Assembly: GCA_035561515.1 (NCBI GenBank) | Contig: DATMXP010000054.1 | Location: 1-64,000 of the forward strand | From: Terriglobales bacterium | GTDB taxonomy: Bacteria; Acidobacteriota; Terriglobia; Terriglobales; Acidobacteriaceae | Length of the DNA: 64,000 nt | Reading direction: 5' to 3' | Shown: piece after piece, positions 35,612-42,668 of the stretch | Numbering within the stretch: the first letter of the stretch is position 1 | Layout: each line of letters starts with the position of its first letter | The notes under the pieces: model-generated | What the model saw: only the letters and a program-made list of their open reading frames with translations | Databases searched by the model: none | Told to the model about the DNA's origin: nothing | Translations under genes and position numbers: made by a program

Positions 35612-36964
35612 ATGTCGCGGTTCTACGTTGAAAATTTTGGGTGTCGTGCTACGCAGGCGGACGGCGCGGCTATTGAACACCAGTTTATCGAAAAAGGCCT
35701 CCAACGCGCCGAAAACGCGCAGGAGGCGCAATTTGTCGTACTGAATACATGCACCGTGACCGCCTCGGCGGACCAGGATGTTCGCAATTCCATACGCCGA
35801 ATTCACCGCCAGAATCCCGATTGTAAAATTTTGGTTACAGGCTGTTATGCCCAGCGCGCCCCCGAAGAATTGGCGAATATCACCGGCGTTAGCTGGGTCG
35901 TGGGAAACTCGCACAAGCACCAGATCGGCGAGGTAGCCTGCGGCGTTAGCACGCAGCAGTTTGTGCCGGTAACCTCGCTGGGTCAGGCAGAAGTGCTGGT
36001 GGGCGACATCTTTGCCCATACCGAACTGATGGCCGCACCGGTCTTCGAGGCCGACACCGCCTCCGAGAAAACCCGGCCTAACCTCAAAGTTCAGGACGGA
36101 TGTAACAATCGCTGTTCCTTCTGCATTATTCCGAGTGTCCGGGGACGCAACCGTTCGCTGCCCGAGTCTGTCGTTATCGGCGAAGTTAACACGCTGGTTT
36201 CGCGCGGCTACCGTGAGATCGTCATTTCCGGTATCAACTTGGGACGCTGGGGGAGAGATCTTCTCAAGCCCGCGAAGTTCGCGTCCTTGGTGAGACGGAT
36301 CCTGGACGAAACCCCGCTGGAGAAGCTCCGGATCAGTTCCGTTGAGCCGATGGACTGGACCGATGAGCTGATCGAACTGTGCGCCACGAGCCCCAGGATC
36401 GCGAAGCATGCTCATGTGCCGATGCAGAGCGGCAGTGACCGTATCCTGCGCCTGATGCACCGCAAGTATCGGCCGTGGCATTACGAGGAAAAGATTCGCA
36501 AAATCCGTGCCGCCATGCCGACAGCCGCCATCGGAGCCGACGTGATGGTCGGGTTCCCCGGCGAGTCCGACGCGGACTTCGAGGAAACACGCCAATTCAT
36601 TGCCTCGTTGCCGATGACGTATCTGCATGTGTTTACGTTCTCGGCGCGTCCGGGGACGCCGGCGGCAGCCATGCCAAACCAGGTGCATCCGCAGGTGATG
36701 AAAGAGCGGAACCGCCTGTTGCGGGAATTGGCGGCCGAGAAGAAAAGGCAATTCCAGGAACAGTTCATTGGGCACACGCTGGAAGCCATTACGCTGACAA
36801 ATTTCGACGGAACGCGGACTGAATGCCTGACCGATAACTACCAAAAGCTGTGGCTGGAAGGGCGTCATGGGGCGAATCAGTGGGTTTCTGCGCGCATCGG
36901 CGGCATCAGTGGTGAAGCGGTTTTTGGTTCAGCGGATGTGCCTGCATTCGCCGTTGCCGATTGA
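35612..36964 (+). CDS. mtaB: MtaB, tRNA ms2t6A37 methylthiotransferase
   Basis: 450-residue radical-SAM enzyme that adds a methylthio group to t6A37 of tRNAs decoding ANN codons. Three N-terminal cysteines (NFGCRA, LNTCTV, VTGCYA) bind the auxiliary 4Fe-4S cluster. The radical-SAM motif is CNNRCSFCIIPSVRG, and a TRAM-like domain forms the C-terminus. Length fits MtaB/YqeV. It sits directly upstream of infC, a translation-gene neighbourhood. Confidence 0.9.
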   Translation: MSRFYVENFGCRATQADGAAIEHQFIEKGLQRAENAQEAQFVVLNTCTVTASADQDVRNSIRRIHRQNPDCKILVTGCYAQRAPEELANITGVSWVVGNSHKHQIGEVACGVSTQQFVPVTSLGQAEVLVGDIFAHTELMAAPVFEADTASEKTRPNLKVQDGCNNRCSFCIIPSVRGRNRSLPESVVIGEVNTLVSRGYREIVISGINLGRWGRDLLKPAKFASLVRRILDETPLEKLRISSVEPMDWTDELIELCATSPRIAKHAHVPMQSGSDRILRLMHRKYRPWHYEEKIRKIRAAMPTAAIGADVMVGFPGESDADFEETRQFIASLPMTYLHVFTFSARPGTPAAAMPNQVHPQVMKERNRLLRELAAEKKRQFQEQFIGHTLEAITLTNFDGTRTECLTDNYQKLWLEGRHGANQWVSARIGGISGEAVFGSADVPAFAVAD

Positions 36965-36995
36965 TACCAGCAAGTTCCCGTCCTACTCTGCCTAA

Positions 36996-37004
36996 TGCTA
37001 TAAT
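36996..37004 (+). promoter_or_regulatory. extended -10 promoter for infC
   Basis: TGCTATAAT is an extended -10 (TGn plus a consensus TATAAT) at 36996-37004, just after mtaB and 33 bases before the infC start codon; a -35 box is not obvious. It would give infC-rpmI-rplT-pheS its own promoter. Confidence 0.6.
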
Positions 37005-37036
37005 TCTTAAGCTCTTGTGAGTTTTGGAGGCTCTGT

Positions 37037-37630
37037 ATCGACAAAAGGTTCATTCGCACCAATGAGCGCATTCGGGTCCGCGAAATTCGCGTAATCGACG
37101 ACGAGGGAAATCAGCTCGGCGTCATGGCACCGCAGGACGCGCTCAGGATCGCCAAATCAAAGAACATGGATCTGGTGGAAGTTTCACCAACCGCCCAGCC
37201 GCCGGTTTGCCGCATTCTTGACTTCGGCAAGTACCTCTACCAGCAGGAAAAGAGGGAACGCGAGGCCAAGAAGAACCAGAAGGTGATCACGGTCAAGGAA
37301 GTGAAGTTCCGCATCAATGTGGACGATCACGACTACGAGACCAAGAAGAATCACGTGCTGCGATTCCTGGGCGAAGGCGACAAAGTTAAGGCGACCATCT
37401 TTTTCCGCGGACGCGAAATGACCCGCCAAGGCCTTGGAAGACAATTACTGTCGAAGTTGATCCAGGAACTGGGCGACAAAGTCATTGTCGAGCACATGCC
37501 ACGGCAGGAAGGCAACACGCTTCACGCTATCCTGGCGCCGCCGAAAGCGGCCCCGGCACCGAAGCCGCCGAAGCCGCAACAGCAGGCCAGTGGTGGCGGA
37601 TCGCAAGGTCCGGCCGCTCCGAGCCAGTAG
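37037..37630 (+). CDS. infC: translation initiation factor IF-3, AUC start codon
   Basis: 197-residue IF-3. The reading frame matches IF-3 from ATC at 37037 (reading M/I-DKRFIRTNERIRVREIRVIDDEG), with a GGAGG Shine-Dalgarno 7 bases upstream. The nearest ATG is at 37124 and would delete the conserved IF-3 N-terminal NERIRV motif. A rare start codon is a known autoregulation device of infC: IF-3 rejects non-canonical initiators (AUU in E. coli; AUC reported in Myxococcus). The N-domain and C-domain (LRFLGEGDKVKATIFFRGRE) are complete, plus a Pro/Ala/Gln-rich tail of about 30 residues. Confidence 0.92.
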   Translation: MDKRFIRTNERIRVREIRVIDDEGNQLGVMAPQDALRIAKSKNMDLVEVSPTAQPPVCRILDFGKYLYQQEKREREAKKNQKVITVKEVKFRINVDDHDYETKKNHVLRFLGEGDKVKATIFFRGREMTRQGLGRQLLSKLIQELGDKVIVEHMPRQEGNTLHAILAPPKAAPAPKPPKPQQQASGGGSQGPAAPSQ

Positions 37631-37740
37631 AGTTATCCCCGCACTGCGCCCGCGCACTGCGGGTGCAAGTAAACCTCGCCACAATGCGAGATGAAGGGAC
37701 CCGATCGGGGGAAGTTCTGTCCCCGGTCCTAAAAGGAATT

Positions 37741-37935
37741 ATGCCGAAGCTAAAGACGCACTCCGGCGCTGCCAAGCGCTTCAAGAAGACGGGTACTGGC
37801 AAAGTGAAACGCGGTCACGCGTTCGCGCGCCATATCTTAACGTCCAAGAACAGCAAGCGGAAACGCCAGCTCGACAAGGACACCATGATGGATAAAGCCG
37901 ACACCGCAAAGGTGAAGCGGATGATCCCCTACTAG
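37741..37935 (+). CDS. rpmI: ribosomal protein L35
   Basis: 64-residue bL35, very basic, with the family pattern MPKLKTHSGAAKRFKKTG, KRGHAFARHILTSK and KVKRMIPY. AAAAGGA precedes the ATG. Part of the classical infC-rpmI-rplT order; 110 bases after infC. Confidence 0.96.
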   Translation: MPKLKTHSGAAKRFKKTGTGKVKRGHAFARHILTSKNSKRKRQLDKDTMMDKADTAKVKRMIPY

Positions 37936-37940
37936 ACGTG

Positions 37941-37964
37941 GTAGTTCCGGAATTGACTTCCGGG
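37941..37964 (+). repeat. REP-like hairpin between rpmI and rplT
   Basis: GTAGT followed by stem TCCGGAA/TTCCGGG (one G-T pair) with pentaloop TTGAC, the same architecture as the RAYT-flanking REPs near 10 kb. Confidence 0.6.
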
Positions 37965-37994
37965 AAGGTCGAACGTGCTAAATCAGGTTGGTTT

Positions 37995-38030
37995 GCTAAC
38001 GGCCAACGACTTAGGACCAACGACCAAACG
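37995..38030 (+). repeat. CCAACGAC repeat patch
   Basis: Contains GCTAACGGCCAACGAC and a second CCAACGACC within 36 bases. The same octamers recur upstream of pheS (38616-38646). Confidence 0.55.
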
Positions 38031-38103
38031 CGAGTGAAGAGGTAATCGATCTCACGATCTCCTGCCTCCAGCCGCAGAAATGAATTGAAAAAGGAGAATT
38101 GAA

Positions 38104-38460
38104 ATGCCCCGCGTAAAACGTGGAACCAAACGGCGCGCCAAGCGCAAAAAGATATTAGACCGCGCAAGCGGTTATTTCCTGACAAAGTCAAAACTGTATC
38201 GCTCAGCAAAAGAGTCGGTTGAGCGTGCGTTGAAATTCGCTTATGCCGGCCGTCGGCAGAAGAAGCGCCAGTACCGGTCCTTGTGGATCGTGCGCATTGG
38301 CGCCGCCGCCAACGAGAACGGTTTGAGCTACAGCCAGTTCGTCAACGGATTGAAGAAGGCTGGTGTGGAACTTGACCGCAAGATCCTCGCCGACCTCGCC
38401 GTGAACGATGCCGCGGGCTTTACAGCCCTCGCCAAACAGGCCAAGGCCGCGCTGGCGTAA
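38104..38460 (+). CDS. rplT: ribosomal protein L20
   Basis: 118-residue bL20, with the typical start MPRVKRGTKRRAKRKKILDR and the globular C-terminal domain (LWIVRIGAAANENGLSYSQF). AAAGGAG lies at good spacing before the ATG. L20 often autoregulates its operon; no L20-binding structure was identified by eye in the 168-base spacer upstream, which instead carries repeats. Confidence 0.96.
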   Translation: MPRVKRGTKRRAKRKKILDRASGYFLTKSKLYRSAKESVERALKFAYAGRRQKKRQYRSLWIVRIGAAANENGLSYSQFVNGLKKAGVELDRKILADLAVNDAAGFTALAKQAKAALA

Positions 38461-38466
38461 GGCAAC

Positions 38467-38492
38467 TTTAGTCCCGGGATTCACTCCCGGGG
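38467..38492 (+). repeat. REP-like hairpin after rplT
   Basis: TTTAGT, then stem CCCGGGA/TCCCGGG around pentaloop TTCAC; same loop and size as the RAYT-flanking REPs. Confidence 0.6.
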
Positions 38493-38516
38493 TGCAATTC
38501 ATTCATAGTCAGCGAA

Positions 38517-38551
38517 GGCCGGAGGCAGAACCCTCCGGCCTTGTTGTTTAG
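38517..38551 (+). terminator. rho-independent terminator between rplT and pheS
   Basis: GGCCGGAGG / CCTCCGGCC, a 9-bp stem with a CAGAAC loop, then TTGTTGTTTAG. It would separate the ribosomal-protein transcript from pheS, or act as an attenuator. Confidence 0.75.
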
Positions 38552-38560
38552 AAAAACAGT

Positions 38561-38646
38561 TCGTTAGCTGTTAGTCCTTAGTCGTTCGCTCATTTACCCT
38601 TAAGTTGCGACGCTTGGCTAACAACCAACGACTAACGACCAACGAC
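38561..38646 (+). repeat. inverted CCAACGAC-type repeats in pheS leader
   Basis: TTAGCTGTTAGTCCTTAGTCGTT at 38563-38585 is an imperfect inverse of the CTAACAACCAACGACTAACG patch at 38618-38637. The latter continues with ACCAACGAC right up to the pheS ATG at 38647, where a Shine-Dalgarno would be expected but is missing. Confidence 0.6.
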
Positions 38647-39741
38647 ATGCCTTATACAGTCCCCAAACTCGAAACGTACTCATCCGACGAACTCGATCGC
38701 GCTGTAGCCGATATGCTTGCGGCGCTCGAGCAGGAATCCAAATCCGTCGCCGACGACGCCCAGTGGCAGGAGTTCCGCAACCGCTGGATGGCGCGCAAGA
38801 ACGGCGTGCTTACGCAGATCAACGACGGCTGGCTTAAGGCCGCACCCGGTCCGCAGAAGCGCGACGTGGGTCAGCGCGTGAACCAGGTCAAGCAGAAGGT
38901 GGAAGCCGTCGTCGAGGAGACGAAGGAATCGCTCTCTGGCGCCACCAGCGAAAAACGATTGCTCGCGGAGAAGGTCGACGTCACGCTTCCCGGCACGCGC
39001 CGTCAGATCGGTGCAACGCACCCCATCACCCTCGTCATGGACGAGATCGTCGGCGTCTTTAAGGCGATGGGCTACTCGGTCGCCGAAGGACCGGAGATCG
39101 AAAGCGACTACTACAACTTCGAGTCGTTGAACTTCCCGCTGAACCATCCGGCGCGCGACATGCAGGATACGATCTTCATCGCCGGGCAGGAGCGGAAGCA
39201 GCAGCGCGACCGCCTGTTATTGCGCACGCACACGTCGCCGGTGCAGATCCGCTACATGGAAAAGCATAAGCCGCCGATCCGGGTTGTGATCCCCGGCCGC
39301 GTGTACCGCAACGACGCGCCCGACGCGACTCATTCGCCGATGTTCCACCAGATCGAAGGCCTCGCCGTGGACACGAACATCACCTTCAGCGACCTGAAGG
39401 GCACGCTTGATCACGCGATGAAGATGCTGTTCGGCTCGAGGGTGAAGACGAAGCTGCGCCCGTCGTTCTTCCCGTTCACGGAACCCAGCGCCGAGGTGCT
39501 GGTGACATGCCCGTTCTGCACCAAGGGATGCCGCGTCTGCAAGATGAGCGGATGGATCGAACTGCTCGGCGCAGGCATGGTCGACCCGGCGCTTTACGGC
39601 TACGTCGGATACGATGCCGACAAGGTCAGCGGCTTCGCCTTCGGCATGGGTGCCGACCGGCTGGCGGCGATGAAATATGGCGTGGATGACATTCAACTGT
39701 TCTTCCACGGAGACGTACGGTTCCTGCGGCAGTTCGCCTGA
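38647..39741 (+). CDS. pheS: phenylalanyl-tRNA synthetase alpha subunit
   Basis: 364-residue catalytic subunit of PheRS. The N-terminal coiled coil for tRNA binding (about 10-105) precedes the class II core. Motif 2 is PGRVYRNDAPDATHSPMFHQIEGLAVD and motif 3 is GFAFGMGADRLAAMKYGVDDI. ATG at 38647 is chosen because upstream codons lie in repeat DNA. No Shine-Dalgarno precedes it. Unusually, 419 bases and a small gene separate it from pheT, which it must pair with as an alpha2-beta2 enzyme. Confidence 0.95.
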   Translation: MPYTVPKLETYSSDELDRAVADMLAALEQESKSVADDAQWQEFRNRWMARKNGVLTQINDGWLKAAPGPQKRDVGQRVNQVKQKVEAVVEETKESLSGATSEKRLLAEKVDVTLPGTRRQIGATHPITLVMDEIVGVFKAMGYSVAEGPEIESDYYNFESLNFPLNHPARDMQDTIFIAGQERKQQRDRLLLRTHTSPVQIRYMEKHKPPIRVVIPGRVYRNDAPDATHSPMFHQIEGLAVDTNITFSDLKGTLDHAMKMLFGSRVKTKLRPSFFPFTEPSAEVLVTCPFCTKGCRVCKMSGWIELLGAGMVDPALYGYVGYDADKVSGFAFGMGADRLAAMKYGVDDIQLFFHGDVRFLRQFA

Positions 39742-39752
39742 GGTTTTGAAAG

Positions 39753-39870
39753 GGCACGGCTTAACCGTGCCGCACATCTGTTTTTAGCCGCGGAGCGGCG
39801 TGACGCGTTTTCAGCCCAGGGCGGAAGCCCTGGGTCGCAGAGCAGGACAAAGGAAGAGCCCCGGAGGGGC
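39753..39870 (+). repeat. cluster of four small hairpins after pheS
   Basis: GGCACGG/CCGTGCC with loop CTTAA (39753-39771), GCCGC/GCGGC with loop GGA (39787-39799), CCCAGGGC/GCCCTGGG with loop GGAA (39815-39834), and GCCCC/GGGGC with loop GGA (39858-39870). The pattern is that of dispersed intergenic palindromes; the last one sits 6 bases before the next start codon. Confidence 0.6.
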
Positions 39871-39876
39871 GGCACG

Positions 39877-40149
39877 ATGACTCGGGCGGTGCAATTTCGC
39901 GTGGTGCTGTACTCAGTGGCACTGCTGCTGTGCCTGTTCCTGAGCTACATGGCCTGGCACTGGCTCGCGTATCACATGGATGCGTTGCAGGCTCTGCGGT
40001 GGCTAAAGCCGCTGGCACGTTTTCACTTCGGCATGCCGAAAACCGATCCACACACGCAGTTGCTGATGGGAACACTGGGCAGCGTGTATTTTGCCGTTCG
40101 TTTATGGCTTACGTTGCGCGGGATCAAGCGCAACAAGATTAAGAACTAA
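39877..40149 (+). CDS. small membrane protein between pheS and pheT
   Basis: 90 residues with two likely membrane helices (about 8-27, VVLYSVALLLCLFLSYMAW; and about 63-80, LLMGTLGSVYFAVRLWLTL) and a basic RGIKRNKIKN end. No family recognised. The ATG directly follows the hairpin cluster; GAGGGGCGG of the last hairpin may serve as its ribosome binding site. It lies 11 bases before pheT, so probably co-transcribed. Confidence 0.6.
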   Translation: MTRAVQFRVVLYSVALLLCLFLSYMAWHWLAYHMDALQALRWLKPLARFHFGMPKTDPHTQLLMGTLGSVYFAVRLWLTLRGIKRNKIKN

Positions 40150-40160
40150 AGACTGGACTC

Positions 40161-42275
40161 ATGCTCTTATTACCTTCATGGCTTCGTGAATTCGTAAATA
40201 TCCCGGTGGACGACACCAAACTCGCCGATGACCTGACCATGGCCGGCATCTCCATCGAGGGAGTCACCTCGGAGAACGGACAGACCGTCTACGACATCGA
40301 CATCACGCCGAACCGCGTGGACGCGATGAACCACTACGGCGTGGCGCGTGATTGCGCGGCGGTCTATAACGCCGACCTGATATCAGCAACGGCGCAGTTG
40401 CCGGACGGCAAGGGCAAGGCGAACTTTACGATCGAAATCGCCGATGCCGACCTGTGCGCGCGGTACACGTCGCGCATCGTTCGTGGCGTGACGATCAAAC
40501 CGTCGCCGCAGAAGGTGGCGGACCGTTTGACGCTGCTTGGCTCGCGTCCGATCAACAACGTGGCCGATGCGACGAACTATGCCTTGCAGGAGTTTGGGCA
40601 TCCGACTCACGCGTTTGATCTCGACAAACTGGAAGGGAAGATCATCGTCCGCCGCGCGCACGACGGCGAAGTGGTAAAGACCCTCGACGGCGTGGAACGC
40701 AAACTCACGAAGGACGATCTTGTCATCGCTGATGCCAAAAAGGCCGTTGCCATTGCCGGCGTCATGGGCGGCTTCGACACGATGATTACCGAAGAGACAA
40801 AGAACGTCCTGATCGAAGCAGCGTGGTTCGATCCGGCAGCGATTCGCCGAACATCGCGCCGCCTCGGCATGCACACCGACGCGTCGCATCGCTTCGAGCG
40901 CGGCGCCGACTGGGGATGCACTCCGCTGGCCTGCGACCGTGTGGCGCAACTGATTCTCGAAAGCGCAGGCGGAACGCTCGAAGGCGGACAGATCGACGTA
41001 GTTGCCCGGAAGGTCGAGCGCCCAACGCTTTCGCTCCGCCGTTCCGAAGTCACACGCATTCTCGGCCGCAACAGCGATGGTCAGGAAATCGATGCCACCG
41101 AGATTGAGCGCATCTTGCGCCACCTCGGCTTCGGCGTGACAGCAGGCCGCTCAACAGTGGTAAGCAAAACGAGCGGCGCAACCGCAGGCAGTGGCGGCAC
41201 CCACGCTGCCGTTGCCGAAGCGCCCGCCGACTTCACCGTCCAGGTCCCAACCTGGCGTCTCGACGTAGAGCGTGAAATCGATCTGATTGAAGAAGTCGCG
41301 CGCATCTACGGCTTCGAGCGCTTCCCGAACACGCTGCCTACGTTCTCTGGCGCCGTTCAGGAACTTCCGGATGAGCGCAAGGAGACGCGTATGCGTCGTG
41401 ATCTGCTGGCGATGGGGTACGACCAGGCGATCTCGCTAAGCTTCATCTCGCACGAAGAGGCCAAGGCGTTTGCTTCGATGGACATCGTCGAAGTAGCAAA
41501 CCCACTCAGCGAAGAAGCCAGCGTAATGCGAACCTCGCTCGTGCCCAGCATGCTCGACATGCTCGCTCGCAACCTGAATTACGGCACCACCGACGTCCGA
41601 GTCTTCGAGTTCGGCAACGCCTACGAAAAGCTTGGCGAGAAGGCTGAGCAGTACCGTCGCCTTGCGATGGGCGCTACCGGCAATGCCGTCCCGGGCGACG
41701 TGCACGAAAAGTCTCGCCCCTACACGTTCTTCGACATGAAGGGCGACATCGAAACGATGCTGTCGGCCTTCCAGTACAGCAATATCTACTTTGACGCGAC
41801 CGCCGCCGAGTACTTTCACCCAGGCCGATCGGCGCGCGTCGTGATCGACGGTCGCCGCATCGGCCAATTCGGGCAGATTCATCCGAAGGTCGCGGCCGAG
41901 CGCAAGCTGAAGCAGGACATCTTCGTGGCGGAGTTCGACCTGGAGCGTTTGTATCAGCAGTCATTGCGAGATATCTCATACCGCAAGCTGTCGAACTTCC
42001 CGGCCGTGGATCGTGATTTCTCGTTCATCTTCGACGATGCGGTCACGTTCGAGAAGATCAGCAACGCCGTTGATGCGCTGCGCCTGTCGGATCTCACAAG
42101 GTTCTGGCCGGTGGAGGTCTTCCGTGGCGGCTCGGTGCCGGCAGGGAAGTACTCTGTGCTGTTGCGGGCGGAGTTCCAGTCCAACGATCGCACCCTTCGC
42201 GACGAGGAAGTCGCGTTGTGGGCGGCTCAGATCGTGACGGCCCTGAATGCCCTTGGGGGAGCCCAGCGAGCCTAA
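40161..42275 (+). CDS. pheT: phenylalanyl-tRNA synthetase beta subunit lacking EMAP domain
   Basis: 704-residue PheRS beta subunit, about 90 residues shorter than typical bacterial PheT. The start LLLPSWLREFVNIPVDDTKLADDLTMAGISIEGV runs directly into DIDITPNRVDAMNHYGVARD. The OB-fold (EMAP-II-like) tRNA-binding domain normally inserted after the first 40 residues is therefore absent. B3/4 editing domain, B5 domain (RPTLSLRRSEVTRILG), the catalytic-like fold and the C-terminal ferredoxin-like anticodon-binding domain (SNFPAVDRDFSFIFDD) are present. A Gly/Ala/Ser-rich insertion occurs within B5 (TSGATAGSGGTHAAVAEAP). Confidence 0.93.
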   Translation: MLLLPSWLREFVNIPVDDTKLADDLTMAGISIEGVTSENGQTVYDIDITPNRVDAMNHYGVARDCAAVYNADLISATAQLPDGKGKANFTIEIADADLCARYTSRIVRGVTIKPSPQKVADRLTLLGSRPINNVADATNYALQEFGHPTHAFDLDKLEGKIIVRRAHDGEVVKTLDGVERKLTKDDLVIADAKKAVAIAGVMGGFDTMITEETKNVLIEAAWFDPAAIRRTSRRLGMHTDASHRFERGADWGCTPLACDRVAQLILESAGGTLEGGQIDVVARKVERPTLSLRRSEVTRILGRNSDGQEIDATEIERILRHLGFGVTAGRSTVVSKTSGATAGSGGTHAAVAEAPADFTVQVPTWRLDVEREIDLIEEVARIYGFERFPNTLPTFSGAVQELPDERKETRMRRDLLAMGYDQAISLSFISHEEAKAFASMDIVEVANPLSEEASVMRTSLVPSMLDMLARNLNYGTTDVRVFEFGNAYEKLGEKAEQYRRLAMGATGNAVPGDVHEKSRPYTFFDMKGDIETMLSAFQYSNIYFDATAAEYFHPGRSARVVIDGRRIGQFGQIHPKVAAERKLKQDIFVAEFDLERLYQQSLRDISYRKLSNFPAVDRDFSFIFDDAVTFEKISNAVDALRLSDLTRFWPVEVFRGGSVPAGKYSVLLRAEFQSNDRTLRDEEVALWAAQIVTALNALGGAQRA

Positions 42276-42276
42276 G

Positions 42277-42606
42277 ATGGCGGCCATGCGACGCAACATG
42301 CTGGTGGGAGTGCTGGCAATCGTAGCCGCGGCGGCCGCGATTGCCATTGCCATGCTGCTCGTTGACATCAACAACGACCGCCAGTATCGCGTCCGGATCA
42401 CCGGCCCCGTCCGGCTTTACGATCCCAATATCTCCCTGAGCCGCCACTCGCGCGAGGATGGCGTTGTCGACATGCTCACCCCGTCAAACGACGTAAAGGT
42501 ACTCCGTATCCGCTTCGGCGACGATTACGAAGCTATTCGCGTGCGGCTGGCCGACGGGCGCGAAGGGTACCTCTTCTGCTGCGACAACTTCGAACTAAGT
42601 AAGTAA
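42277..42606 (+). CDS. small membrane-anchored SH3-like hypothetical
   Basis: 109 residues: one N-terminal membrane helix (VGVLAIVAAAAAIAIAMLLV) and a small beta-rich domain (VKVLRIRFGDDYEAIRVRLADGREGYLFCC) that looks SH3-like. Its function is unknown. The ATG at 42277 is 1 base after the pheT stop. Confidence 0.5.
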   Translation: MAAMRRNMLVGVLAIVAAAAAIAIAMLLVDINNDRQYRVRITGPVRLYDPNISLSRHSREDGVVDMLTPSNDVKVLRIRFGDDYEAIRVRLADGREGYLFCCDNFELSK

Positions 42607-42668
42607 TCCCATACTGCTGGCTTTCGCTTTGCGGTGCGAGTAGGATTCCGCCAATCGGAGGTGGGGAG

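Noticed and set aside
35582..36868. 428-aa frame on the minus strand
   Set aside because: Antisense to mtaB, which has all radical-SAM motifs; the minus frame has shadow composition.
38461..38646. T-box leader for pheS
   Set aside because: No T-box consensus (AGGGTGGNACCGCG-like) is visible; the spacer is explained by a hairpin, a terminator and repeats.
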